A stretch of 64,000 bases of DNA from Dawidia cretensis (GTDB taxonomy: Bacteria; Bacteroidota; Bacteroidia; Cytophagales; Cyclobacteriaceae): assembly GCF_018598175.1 (NCBI RefSeq), contig NZ_JAHESE010000027.1, positions 1 through 64,000 of the forward strand. Direction: 5' to 3'. Of this stretch, positions 8,831 to 17,286 are shown one piece after another. Each line of letters starts with the position of its first letter. Position 1 is the first letter of the stretch. A program made the position numbers and the translations under genes. The notes beneath the pieces were generated by a model. It saw only the letters and a program-made list of their open reading frames with translations, was not told the origin of the DNA and did no database searches.

Positions 8831-11680
8831 ATGAAACTTGGCTGGATAACCCTCCTTTTTCTCTCCCTCACGTTTACCCTGAACGCCCAAATACTCAAAG
8901 ACCTCCAAAAGGCGGCAACCGACACCGGGAAAAAACTGAACACCAAAGAAAACCGCGACAAGGTAGCCACCATCGTGCTCAAGGACATGGAAAAGGCGCG
9001 TGCCGAATTCGACTCCACCGACTTTGACTACGCCATCCTCGTAAGCGACAACTCTGGATTGTTCGACCTCAAAGAAAAAGGAGAAAGTGCCGCCCGCTTT
9101 ACCTCCGTCGTAGGAATGGGCACATCCTATCTAAAAAACGATGAGCTGGCCGATGCCGAAAAAGCCCGCTTTCACCGCGAGATGGGCGAAGTATGGTATG
9201 CCAATGGCAAGTTTAAAATGGCGGAAGCGAAATTCACCGCCGCCAAAGCCGCCTACGAAAAAGCCAACCTGCGCGAAGACATCGGCTATATCAAAACCCT
9301 GTCAGACCAGGGCTTGCTCTATAACACCATGGGCCGCTTCACGCAAGCCGAAGGCGCCACCGCGGAAGCCCTCGACATGCGCGTAACCAGGTTCGGCGCC
9401 AATAACCTAAGCGTGGCGGCATCCCAAAACAACTACGGCGTATTGAAGTATAACCTGGCCCGCTACAACGAAGCCGAGAAAGACTTCGAAGCCGCGGAGA
9501 CCGTCATCAATACCAACAACTTGCAGGCCGCCATGCAGCACGCCATCGTGCTGAACAACCAGGCCATGCTGTTCCAAACCATCGGCCGCCTGGAAGAAGC
9601 CGAGAAGAAATTGAAAGAAGGAGTAGCCATCGCCGAAAAGATTCAAGGCTCCAGGTCCAAGAACAACCTGCGCTTCCTGGCCAACCTCGCCCTGCTATAC
9701 CAGCAGATGGGGAAATATACCGAGGCCGAAACAATCTACACCGGCATGGAGAAACGCCTGGGTAAAAACAATCCCGACTACGCCGCCATGCTCAGCAACC
9801 AGGCCGCCTTGTACATGGTCATGGGCAAAGAAGACAAAGTCGAAGACCTGCTGAAACGCTCCGCTGCGATCTACAAATCCAAGTTCACGGAAGACAGCCC
9901 CGCGTATGCCAGAGCCGTGAGCGACCAGGGTAATTTCTATCGCTACAAAGCCCGGTATAGCGAAGCCGAGCCCCTGCTCGAAAAAGCACTGAGCGTACGC
10001 GAAACAACACTCGGCAAGAACCACCCCCTATACGTACAGTCGCAGGAAGACCTCGCCATTCTCTACTGGAAACAAAAAGCGTGGGACAGAGCCTTCACGA
10101 TGTATCGCGAGGCGATGGATAAATCACTCGACTTCGTCAGCAAGTACTTTCCACCCATGAGTGAAGCCGAAAAGACTAAATATTGGGACGTACTCTCGCC
10201 GCGCTTCCAACGCTTCTATAATTTTGCTGTCGAAGCCAGCCCCGAGAATCCACACGTAGTAGGCGCCCTGTTCGACTACCGCATCGCCACCAAGGCCTTA
10301 CTGCTCAATTCAACAAACAAGGTCAAGCAAACGATCTTTGCGAGCAAAGATCCCGCGCTGATTGGTGACTACATCACCTGGCTCGATCAAAAGGAAATGC
10401 TCGCCCGTCTCTATGCCTATTCCAAAGACGAGTTGAAACAACAGAAGATCAACCTCGACTCGTTGGAGCGTGCCGCCAACGCCACAGAGCGCAGCCTGTC
10501 ACAACGTTCAGCAGACTTCTCATCAGGCTACACTACACAAAAGATCAGCTATGGTCAGCTCGCCGGACTACTGACCGATACCGAGGCCGTGGTAGAGATC
10601 GTGCGCCTGCAAAAATTCGAGCAGAAGTTTACCGCCGATGCACGTTATTTAGCATTGGTGCTGACGAAAGGCGTCGAGTCTCCCAAGCTGGTGATACTCG
10701 AAAACGGTCAGCAGCTCGACACGCGTTATGCCAGGTTCTACCGCAATGCCATTCAGACACACGCCGACGATAGTTACTCCTACGACCAATTCTGGGCACG
10801 CATCGAGCCCGCGCTCGCAGGCAAAAAACTCCTCTATCTTTCGCCTGATGGCGCTTACAACCAACTGAACATTAACACACTCAAAAAGCCCGACGCCGGC
10901 TACATTGTCAACCGCTACGACCTGGTAGTATTGGGGAACTCCAAAGACCTGATCGCCCTCAAAGGACGCAAGCCCCGAACCACAAAAAAGAATGCAACAC
11001 TTCTGGGCTTCCCCGATTACGGAGCCGGCGACATTAATCCGCTGCCCGGCACGAAAGTAGAAATCGACAACATCAACAAAGTGTTGAAAGCATCCGCCTA
11101 CCAGGTAACACAGTTCACACAGAAGACAGCAACCGAAAAGAACCTCAAGGCCGTAAAGGCGCCCACACTGCTACATGTCGCAACACACGGCTACTTCCTG
11201 CAAGATGTGGAAGAGACCGGCAACGCCTTTGGCGTACAACTTGAAAACGCAGGCAACAACCCGCTGCTCCGCTCAGGCTTGTTGTTAGCGGGAGCCTCAG
11301 GCACCGCCAGTGGTACCCGCACACCGGATCTGGAAAGTAACGACAACGGCGTGCTGACAGCCTACGAAGCCATGAACCTAAACCTGGACGGTACCAGCCT
11401 GGTGGTACTAAGCGCTTGCGAAACAGGCCTGGGAGACGTAAAAGCAGGAGAGGGAGTATACGGCCTGCAACGCGCCTTCCTGGTGGCGGGTGCAGAAGCC
11501 CTGATCATGAGCCTCTGGAAAGTAGACGACGCCGCCACACAAATGCTGATGAGCAACTTCTATACCCAATGGATCAAACTGGGCAACAAACAAAAAGCCT
11601 TCAAACAAGCCCAACTCCAGCTAATGACAAAATACAAAGACCCCTACTATTGGGGCGCCTTCGTAATGATGGGTATGTAA
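8831..11680 (+). CDS. Secreted TPR-CHAT protein (caspase-like peptidase fold)
   Basis: A 949-residue protein with a Sec signal peptide (cleaved near Ala19-Gln20). Tetratricopeptide repeats run from about residue 110 to 430 (for example YTEAETIYTGMEKRLGKNNP and YSEAEPLLEKALSVRETTLG). A helical linker follows, then a CHAT domain from about 640 to the end. The caspase-like dyad is intact: His786 in LLHVATHGYF and Cys863 in LSACETGLG, followed by GLQRAFLVAGA and SLWKVDD. CHAT domains are cysteine peptidases of the separase/caspase clan. Here the signal peptide puts it outside the cytoplasm, unlike CHAT effectors of CRISPR or defence systems. Substrate unknown. It is flanked by a strong terminator upstream and a palindromic repeat downstream. 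Confidence 0.88.
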   Translation: MKLGWITLLFLSLTFTLNAQILKDLQKAATDTGKKLNTKENRDKVATIVLKDMEKARAEFDSTDFDYAILVSDNSGLFDLKEKGESAARFTSVVGMGTSYLKNDELADAEKARFHREMGEVWYANGKFKMAEAKFTAAKAAYEKANLREDIGYIKTLSDQGLLYNTMGRFTQAEGATAEALDMRVTRFGANNLSVAASQNNYGVLKYNLARYNEAEKDFEAAETVINTNNLQAAMQHAIVLNNQAMLFQTIGRLEEAEKKLKEGVAIAEKIQGSRSKNNLRFLANLALLYQQMGKYTEAETIYTGMEKRLGKNNPDYAAMLSNQAALYMVMGKEDKVEDLLKRSAAIYKSKFTEDSPAYARAVSDQGNFYRYKARYSEAEPLLEKALSVRETTLGKNHPLYVQSQEDLAILYWKQKAWDRAFTMYREAMDKSLDFVSKYFPPMSEAEKTKYWDVLSPRFQRFYNFAVEASPENPHVVGALFDYRIATKALLLNSTNKVKQTIFASKDPALIGDYITWLDQKEMLARLYAYSKDELKQQKINLDSLERAANATERSLSQRSADFSSGYTTQKISYGQLAGLLTDTEAVVEIVRLQKFEQKFTADARYLALVLTKGVESPKLVILENGQQLDTRYARFYRNAIQTHADDSYSYDQFWARIEPALAGKKLLYLSPDGAYNQLNINTLKKPDAGYIVNRYDLVVLGNSKDLIALKGRKPRTTKKNATLLGFPDYGAGDINPLPGTKVEIDNINKVLKASAYQVTQFTQKTATEKNLKAVKAPTLLHVATHGYFLQDVEETGNAFGVQLENAGNNPLLRSGLLLAGASGTASGTRTPDLESNDNGVLTAYEAMNLNLDGTSLVVLSACETGLGDVKAGEGVYGLQRAFLVAGAEALIMSLWKVDDAATQMLMSNFYTQWIKLGNKQKAFKQAQLQLMTKYKDPYYWGAFVMMGM

Positions 11681-11702
11681 TACTAGGTGGTAACTGACAG
11701 CT

Positions 11703-11765
11703 GGTTCAAGTCTTCCGACCGAAGGGAGGGCGACTTGGACCTACCATGATGCAGTCTTCAGACTG
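11703..11765. repeat. Palindromic intergenic repeat, copy 2
   Basis: GGTTCAAGTC (11703-11712), GACTTGGACC (11732-11741), then 10 nt on the perfect palindrome CAGTCTTCAGACTG (11752-11765). Order and spacing match copy 1 at 3866-3938; the loop between the first two arms is shorter. It lies between two convergent genes. Confidence 0.7.
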
Positions 11766-11777
11766 GCGTAGGGCATT

Positions 11778-11806
11778 AAAAAAGCCAGGTCGAAGACGTT
11801 GGCTTT
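11778..11806 (-). terminator. Intrinsic terminator of the sugar dehydrogenase gene
   Basis: On the minus strand AAAGCCA pairs with TGGCTTT across a 12-nt loop and a T-run follows. Confidence 0.65.
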
Positions 11807-11828
11807 CATTAACGACGCAACGCATCCT

Positions 11829-12968
11829 CTACTGCGGAACAATCTTCACAACCATCCCAGGACTTTCCGTAGCAACATATAGATCACCCTCCGGCGACTG
11901 CACCACTGCCCGCACCCGTCCGATTTTATCGAGTAACTTTTCATCATGCACCGACTTATTCTCCGCACTCACCTCAACCCGGTGCACATGCGTAAGCGCC
12001 AACGCACCTACTAAAAAATTCCCCTTCCATCCCGGATACTGATCACCACTCACCCGTACCAACCCACACGTTGCAATCGACGGTACCCAATAATGCACCG
12101 GCTGCTCCATTCCTTCCTTTGCAGTAATATCCGTAATCGGCGTACCATCATAATTAATACCATACGTAATAATCGGCCAGCCGTAATTCTTTCCTTTCTC
12201 CACCTTATTCAACTCGTCACCACCCTTCGGTCCATGCTCAACATCCCACAGTGTCTCCGTGGCAGCATCATATACCAATCCCTGCGGATTACGATGCCCA
12301 TAACTCCAGATCTCCGACTTGGCACTGTCTATTCCCACAAAAGGATTATCGGTTGGCACCGTACCATCTTCATTCAGCCGCAGCACCTTGCCCAGGTGGT
12401 TGCTGAGTTTCTGCGCATTCGCTTTTGTACCACGTTCACCCGACGAAAAGAAAATATGCCCTTTACCATCAAACACGATCCGTGAACCAAAGTGCACATC
12501 CGAGTTAGCAAACGGCTGTGCCGAAAACAACTCATGGAAATCCGTAAACGCATTGCCTTGAAGCTTGGTGCGGGCAATTGTCGTGCCGCCACCGCCTTCG
12601 CCGGGCTTCGCGTAGCTCAGGTAAATCCAGCCATTGTTGGCATAGTCCGGGTGCGCAATAATGTCGAGCAACCCGCCCTGCCCGTTGGCATAAACGGAAG
12701 GTACATTTTCAATCTTCTCATCCAGCAACTTGCCATCCTGAATGATGCGAATCTCACCCTTGCGCTCGGTCACGAGAATCCGACCGTCGGGAAGAAATGC
12801 CATGCCCCACGGATTTTCCAACCCGGTAGCGACAGTATCAACACCAAAAGCTTGTTTTTCAGATTTAATGACAGGCCCGTTGTAAGCAGCAGAATCATTA
12901 TGCTTATCAGAACATTGTATCAGAGCGAAGGTCATGCCCGACAAAAACAGAAGTACGTATTTTTTCAT
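11829..12968 (-). CDS. PQQ-dependent sugar (glucose/sorbosone-type) dehydrogenase, lipoprotein
   Basis: A 379-residue protein. The start at 12968 (MKKYVLLFLSG) is chosen over an upstream ATG at 13031 because it gives a lipoprotein signal with Cys19 (ALIQC). The body is a soluble glucose dehydrogenase-type six-bladed propeller: GLENPWGMAFLPDGRILVTE, HPDYANNGWIYLSY, GHRNPQGLVYD, WDVEHGPKGGDELN and KGKNYGWP are family hallmarks. It would oxidise aldoses or similar alcohols with PQQ in the periplasm or at the membrane. No PQQ synthesis genes are in the window. Substrate specificity is inferred only at family level. Confidence 0.88.
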   Translation of the reverse strand: MKKYVLLFLSGMTFALIQCSDKHNDSAAYNGPVIKSEKQAFGVDTVATGLENPWGMAFLPDGRILVTERKGEIRIIQDGKLLDEKIENVPSVYANGQGGLLDIIAHPDYANNGWIYLSYAKPGEGGGGTTIARTKLQGNAFTDFHELFSAQPFANSDVHFGSRIVFDGKGHIFFSSGERGTKANAQKLSNHLGKVLRLNEDGTVPTDNPFVGIDSAKSEIWSYGHRNPQGLVYDAATETLWDVEHGPKGGDELNKVEKGKNYGWPIITYGINYDGTPITDITAKEGMEQPVHYWVPSIATCGLVRVSGDQYPGWKGNFLVGALALTHVHRVEVSAENKSVHDEKLLDKIGRVRAVVQSPEGDLYVATESPGMVVKIVPQ

Positions 12969-13056
12969 GAGTGTATAAAGGAACAAAGATAGAATACGGG
13001 AGTATTCAGCAGAATAAACACTTACCAACACCAGCTTGGACCTGATGAACGGCGTG

Positions 13057-13629
13057 TTATTCCGGCTTATTATTCATTTCCCGCACAATGTCGGCAATAG
13101 GCCGGTCGTTAACCATAACATTTTCCAACGCTGCTTGCCCGTTACGCACACGAATCATAGCGTATACCTGCTGTGTCGAGTCCGACCGCGATTCCCAGTA
13201 AAGCCGTTCTGCTTCTGAAGCTTTCGACTCTTCGAGATAAAACCGCTCAAAAGGATATTCGAACATTACCGTGGCAGGGGTACCGCTGTCGACATACGAA
13301 ATGCGTACCTTGATATAGTCATCACCTTCCTGCTCGTAAAGTGAAGCGCGCGAAATGCGGCCATAGCCGGCCGAGTCGGCCAGCGTAATGTACATATACT
13401 CATGGCCAACCCATTCCTGATAGTCGTTCACCGTGACCTGATTTTCAGAAAAATTCAGGGTGATATATTTTCCCCGGAAGGGGTCACTCGGGTCTATCGG
13501 GGCGGTTTGCAATTTAAATAATCGTCCCTCCGACAGGATTGCCTCCTGGTCGAGGATCGTTTTAAAAGGAATAAACCACTGTGCCAGGCACATGACCACA
13601 AAAGCAACGATGATCAATGTTTTTTGCAT
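13057..13629 (-). CDS. GDYXXLXY-family membrane-anchored protein
   Basis: A 190-residue protein with one N-terminal membrane segment or uncleaved signal (about 4-20) and the family's signature in the form GKYITLNF, normally GDYxxLxY; Asp is replaced by Lys. It follows the DUF2157 gene on the same strand by 23 nt, and this pairing is typical for the family. The biochemical function is not known. Confidence 0.8.
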   Translation of the reverse strand: MQKTLIIVAFVVMCLAQWFIPFKTILDQEAILSEGRLFKLQTAPIDPSDPFRGKYITLNFSENQVTVNDYQEWVGHEYMYITLADSAGYGRISRASLYEQEGDDYIKVRISYVDSGTPATVMFEYPFERFYLEESKASEAERLYWESRSDSTQQVYAMIRVRNGQAALENVMVNDRPIADIVREMNNKPE

Positions 13630-13652
13630 GATACGATCAATAATATATATTT

Positions 13653-14954
13653 CTAGTATGCACTACGCCGGTTGCGCAGCACACGCAGGTTGGTGACAAA
13701 GAACCCAACCCCCACGGCTATGAATAATAACCCGCGTGCAACAAAGCTCATCTCGGTGTCGAAGAAGCGGCACAGGATCAACAATGCCAGAATAAACAGA
13801 CCATAGTTCAAAATGCTTAACTTGTTTTGCCGTGCTCCATCGCGAATGGTGAACACGCCAAAGACAAAGACGGCAACATTGGCCAGAATACGGCTAATCT
13901 GCGGTTGCGTAAACCCGACAAGAAACAACACAAGAACAACAGCGAAAGCGAAGACCTTAGCATTGAGTGCGGCGTCACGATTTCGGTATAGCATATATAC
14001 CAGCAGGCCAGCGGTAAGCACAACAGAAATCCAGTACGGAGCGGCCGCACGTAGATCCACCGCGTCACTCATACTCATGCGTGATACGCTGTCCCAGAAG
14101 TCATCGAATGTTAAAAATAAAAGCATGCCGATAGTGCCCAGGCTTCCACAAATCAGGAATCCATTGACAATCAACCGGCGCTGACGTAATTTTTCGAAAT
14201 GTCCAATAAGTACCAGCAAGCTCATCAGGTTGACATACAGCAGCGCGGTAAGCTCCTCGTCGGCATTGGCGAGGAAGAGGTGGTTGAACATGCCAAACGT
14301 AAAGAGCAGCGATAAGGGCAGGAGCCAGGCATGAAACGCAAAGAAATTGCTTTCGCTATGGTCGCGATACAGCCGGTAATAATACGGGCATGAAACCGCC
14401 AGCAGCGCAAAATACCACCAGGCAACGCCGGCGGGCCGCTCGAAGTAAGCGACATTACACCCATACCACGTAATGCCACCGAGCAATAACATGGACGCTA
14501 CAGACGATCGGAGGATATACTGAATCGGAAAAGCCAGTAACATCCAAACCAACAGGAATTCCGACAGCTCGCCATCGATCTGGTAAACCTGGCTAACAAT
14601 AGCAATCGCCGCTCCGATAGACAAAAAGAGAAATGTAGCACTTCCCTCGCGCCACGCCGTGTTGTCAGCTTTCTTAAACAGAGTAAAAGCGCAAACCGCC
14701 TGCCCCACCAACAAAGGCAGAAGCGCCAGGGCCAGCTTAGGCGCCTTGCCAAGCACATCCCAGTTATGGGCGATGATGAGGATAACGCCCAGTCCCGTCA
14801 GCAACGCACCCAGGATACCGAATACGATCACGAGACGATTAGCCGCATGTTCGGGCTTTTGAGCATAGTACGCGCGAATGCGCGCTGCTGTATCGGGCGT
14901 AATGACAGAGGCCTGCTCCAGTTCGGCCAATTCCTTTACAAAAGATTTACTCAT
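13653..14954 (-). CDS. DUF2157 multi-spanning membrane protein
   Basis: A 433-residue protein with a short hydrophilic N-terminus (SFVKELAELEQASVITPDTA) followed by about twelve hydrophobic segments. The N-terminal helix pair and the first membrane segment (LVIVFGILGALLTGLGVILI) are typical of DUF2157. It heads a two-gene unit with the GDYXXLXY gene. No enzymatic motif is seen; the function is unknown. Confidence 0.85.
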   Translation of the reverse strand: MSKSFVKELAELEQASVITPDTAARIRAYYAQKPEHAANRLVIVFGILGALLTGLGVILIIAHNWDVLGKAPKLALALLPLLVGQAVCAFTLFKKADNTAWREGSATFLFLSIGAAIAIVSQVYQIDGELSEFLLVWMLLAFPIQYILRSSVASMLLLGGITWYGCNVAYFERPAGVAWWYFALLAVSCPYYYRLYRDHSESNFFAFHAWLLPLSLLFTFGMFNHLFLANADEELTALLYVNLMSLLVLIGHFEKLRQRRLIVNGFLICGSLGTIGMLLFLTFDDFWDSVSRMSMSDAVDLRAAAPYWISVVLTAGLLVYMLYRNRDAALNAKVFAFAVVLVLFLVGFTQPQISRILANVAVFVFGVFTIRDGARQNKLSILNYGLFILALLILCRFFDTEMSFVARGLLFIAVGVGFFVTNLRVLRNRRSAY

Positions 14955-14962
14955 AGACGCTG

Positions 14963-14998
14963 TAAAAAAATATAGCCTACGGTAATCCGTAGGCTATA
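14963..14998 (-). terminator. Intrinsic terminator of the Bax-inhibitor-1-like gene
   Basis: TATAGCCTACGG and CCGTAGGCTATA form a perfect 12-bp stem with a 4-nt loop; on the minus strand seven T residues follow. It separates the Bax-inhibitor gene from the DUF2157 gene. Confidence 0.92.
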
Positions 14999-15032
14999 AA
15001 GTTAATGTATTAATATCGGTTTAGCACGCAGC

Positions 15033-15740
15033 TTAGCGGCGACGACCGAAGATCCGCAGCAGATACAGGAACAGGTTGATGAAGTCGAGGTACAGGGTCA
15101 ATGCGCCCATGATGGCCTCCTTGTGGTCATCATCGCTGCCTTCGTTACCGATGATGTTCATGTTTTTAATCTTCTGCGTGTCGTACGCAGTCAGCCCGAC
15201 AAAGATCAACACACCGGCATAGGAAGTAATCCAATAAAGAGTCTCGCTTTGCATGAAGTAATTGGCGATCGAAGCAATGACTAAACCAATGACACCCATA
15301 AACAGGATGTTACCCCATTTGCTCAGATCGGTCTTGGTAGTATAACCGTATATACTCATTACGGCGAATGTTCCCGCCGTGACAAAGAATGTAGAGGCAA
15401 TCGATGAGGCCGTGTAAACAATAAAGATACACGACATGGTAAGTCCGTTCAATACAGCGTAAATAAAGAACACGAACGTCGCCAGGTTGGCCGACATACG
15501 GTTGATCATGCTGACCAGGATGCCGACGGAGATCAACTCTAAAATGATCAGACCGAAGAACATCCACTTCGTACCAAAAATAAAACCAAGCAAAGCTTCT
15601 GACGATGCAGTATACAAGGCTACCAGTCCTGTGAGGATCAGCCCGAGGCTCATCCATCCGTAAACTTTTACCATGAAACGTTGTTGCTCGGCCAGTACCT
15701 GGTCAACGGTGGGCATTGTAGGCGTAGTAGAAGAATCCAT
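15033..15740 (-). CDS. Bax inhibitor-1/YccA-family membrane protein
   Basis: A 235-residue inner-membrane protein with seven hydrophobic segments and the YccA/BI-1 pattern: an N-terminal cytosolic part with VDQVLAEQQRFMVKVYGWM, FVFFIYAVLNGLTMSCIF, and the late AYDTQKIKN segment followed by a DFINLFLYLLRI helix. Family members are proposed calcium/proton leak channels or modulators of membrane proteases. It is probably monocistronic, with its own strong terminator. Confidence 0.9.
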   Translation of the reverse strand: MDSSTTPTMPTVDQVLAEQQRFMVKVYGWMSLGLILTGLVALYTASSEALLGFIFGTKWMFFGLIILELISVGILVSMINRMSANLATFVFFIYAVLNGLTMSCIFIVYTASSIASTFFVTAGTFAVMSIYGYTTKTDLSKWGNILFMGVIGLVIASIANYFMQSETLYWITSYAGVLIFVGLTAYDTQKIKNMNIIGNEGSDDDHKEAIMGALTLYLDFINLFLYLLRIFGRRR

Positions 15741-15769
15741 ATTCGTAAAAATTGCTTAAAGATATAGAA

Positions 15770-16621
15770 TCATTTTTGAAACGTATAGGTCATAATGCGG
15801 TTGCCGAAAAACGTCGGAACGTAAAGCCATTTTCGGGTGGCGTCGTATTCGACATCGGCGCAGTTCAGTTTTTGCTCCCGCGTGTCCAGCAGGGCGTGTG
15901 ATTTCCCCTGCGCATCAACGAAATACGCCTCTCCCGGCCAGCAAGACACGATAAACTGTTGTTTGCCTACAGGCACGATCCCGTCATTTCCGCCGGTCGC
16001 CACATCCGAGACCTTGACCAGGTCTTTTCCTTCTTTTAAGCAGTAGAGCGCACCGTTGCCCACGTCAGCGACATAAATACCCTCGGGTTGTGCAAGTAAC
16101 CCGTTGATACGTTGAAAAAGGGGGCTTTCGAAATACAGAATCGCTTTATCACCCTGGATGCGATGAATTTTACCTGTACCGGAATCAGACACATACACCC
16201 TATCCGCTTTATCTACCGTAATGTCATTCAGGAATTTAGCGTCCGGTACGTCTATGCGTCGCACGATCTTGCCCGAAGCCAGGTCGATCACCGCCACTTG
16301 AAAAAGATCGGCTACATATAGATGGGGGCCGGCTATGCCCATGCCCTTCGGGGCATCGAGACCAGTGACCCACTGCAGATTGAGTACTTTTCCTTCCGGT
16401 GATATTTTTGAAATAAAACCTTTGCCATCCTTTTCGCCGGGGCCACCGTCAATATTGGATACATAACAAACTTTGCGGGCGGGGTCGATCAGAACAGATT
16501 CGGGAACACGAAAGACCGTGTCAGTTTGCCAGACCAGGGTAAGCTTTTGTGCCACGGCCGTGCAGACCGAAAAAAGCAGCAGCATACCTGAAAATAACAG
16601 GGAGGGCACAGGTCGGTTCAT
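15770..16621 (-). CDS. Exported SMP-30/gluconolactonase-like beta-propeller
   Basis: A 283-residue protein with a signal peptide (to about Ala24). Repeated propeller blades show as PESVLIDPARKVCYVSNIDG, GLDAPKGMGIAGPHLYVAD, FLNDITVDKADRVYVSDSGT and GLLAQPEGIYVADVGNG. This is the pattern of SMP-30/NHL-type six-bladed propellers. It could be a lactonase or merely a binding protein; calcium-coordinating residues cannot be assigned with confidence. Confidence 0.75.
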   Translation of the reverse strand: MNRPVPSLLFSGMLLLFSVCTAVAQKLTLVWQTDTVFRVPESVLIDPARKVCYVSNIDGGPGEKDGKGFISKISPEGKVLNLQWVTGLDAPKGMGIAGPHLYVADLFQVAVIDLASGKIVRRIDVPDAKFLNDITVDKADRVYVSDSGTGKIHRIQGDKAILYFESPLFQRINGLLAQPEGIYVADVGNGALYCLKEGKDLVKVSDVATGGNDGIVPVGKQQFIVSCWPGEAYFVDAQGKSHALLDTREQKLNCADVEYDATRKWLYVPTFFGNRIMTYTFQK

Positions 16622-16744
16622 CGGTTTGGGGTTAGGGTTGAACGCCTTTATTCAAAGGTAGCTTTTTCCCAGTACCCAAAGAAGCCCGTGAAGGTTCGGA
16701 ACTTTGACCCCGCTGTGCTAATTTGGACCAAAATTCAACTTTTT

Positions 16745-17179
16745 ATGCTTTATAAAATTCTTGTAGAAGCACACTCGGGCGTCCGCTACCTGGTGTTGCT
16801 GCTGTTGATCGTGGTAATTGTAAAATCACTGATGGGCCTGATCAACAAAAGCCCCTTCGCCAAAGCCGACAACATGCTCAGCCTGTTTCTGCTGATCTTC
16901 ACACACATCCAGCTACTGTTGGGCCTGTTCCTGTACTTTGTCAGCCCGCGCGTGAATTTCGGCCCCGAAGCCATGACCGACTACTACCGGTACTTCACTG
17001 CCGAGCACATCACGGGGATGCTGGTGGCCGTCGTACTCATAACAATAGCCCGTTCGACGTCTAAGCGTATGACCGCTGCCGCCGCCAAGCATAAAAGACT
17101 GTTCCTCTTTAACACCATTGCCCTGGTGATCGTCCTGGTAGTATTGGTGCTGGGAGGTGTAAAAATTGTAGGAAGGTAA
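16745..17179 (+). CDS. Small four-helix membrane protein, cytochrome b-like
   Basis: A 144-residue integral membrane protein. The start at 16745 (MLYKILVEAHSG) is preferred over 16688, because the longer form only adds a hydrophilic, non-conserved-looking stretch. Four hydrophobic segments are visible. Histidines lie near the start (EAHSG), in helix 2 (FTHIQ) and before helix 3 (AEHITG), which could bind haem as in cytochrome b561-like proteins. That function is inferred from the histidine positions only. Confidence 0.65.
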   Translation: MLYKILVEAHSGVRYLVLLLLIVVIVKSLMGLINKSPFAKADNMLSLFLLIFTHIQLLLGLFLYFVSPRVNFGPEAMTDYYRYFTAEHITGMLVAVVLITIARSTSKRMTAAAAKHKRLFLFNTIALVIVLVVLVLGGVKIVGR

Positions 17180-17201
17180 CAGATCATACTTTTCGATCGA
17201 C

Positions 17202-17227
17202 AAAGCCGGGTTTATCCCGGTTTTTTT
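17202..17227 (+). terminator. Intrinsic terminator after the small membrane protein gene
   Basis: CCGGG and CCCGG (17206-17220) form a short GC stem with a T-run (TTTTTTT) after it. Confidence 0.7.
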
Positions 17228-17253
17228 GTATACGACCATTTCTGTTATTGTCT

Positions 17254-17261
17254 TAACTTTA
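17254..17261 (+). promoter_or_regulatory. Candidate -7 box for the PD40-OmpA gene
   Basis: TAACTTTA matches TAnnTTTG at all but the last base, 26 nt before the start codon. A TTTG at 17225-17228 lies 25 nt upstream, slightly further than ideal. Confidence 0.3.
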
Positions 17262-17286
17262 CACCCTAATATCTAACCTCTACGCT

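Noticed and set aside
8831-11680. CHAT gene as part of a defence or CRISPR-linked system.
   Set aside because: It has a secretion signal, and no CRISPR array, Cas gene or other defence gene is near.
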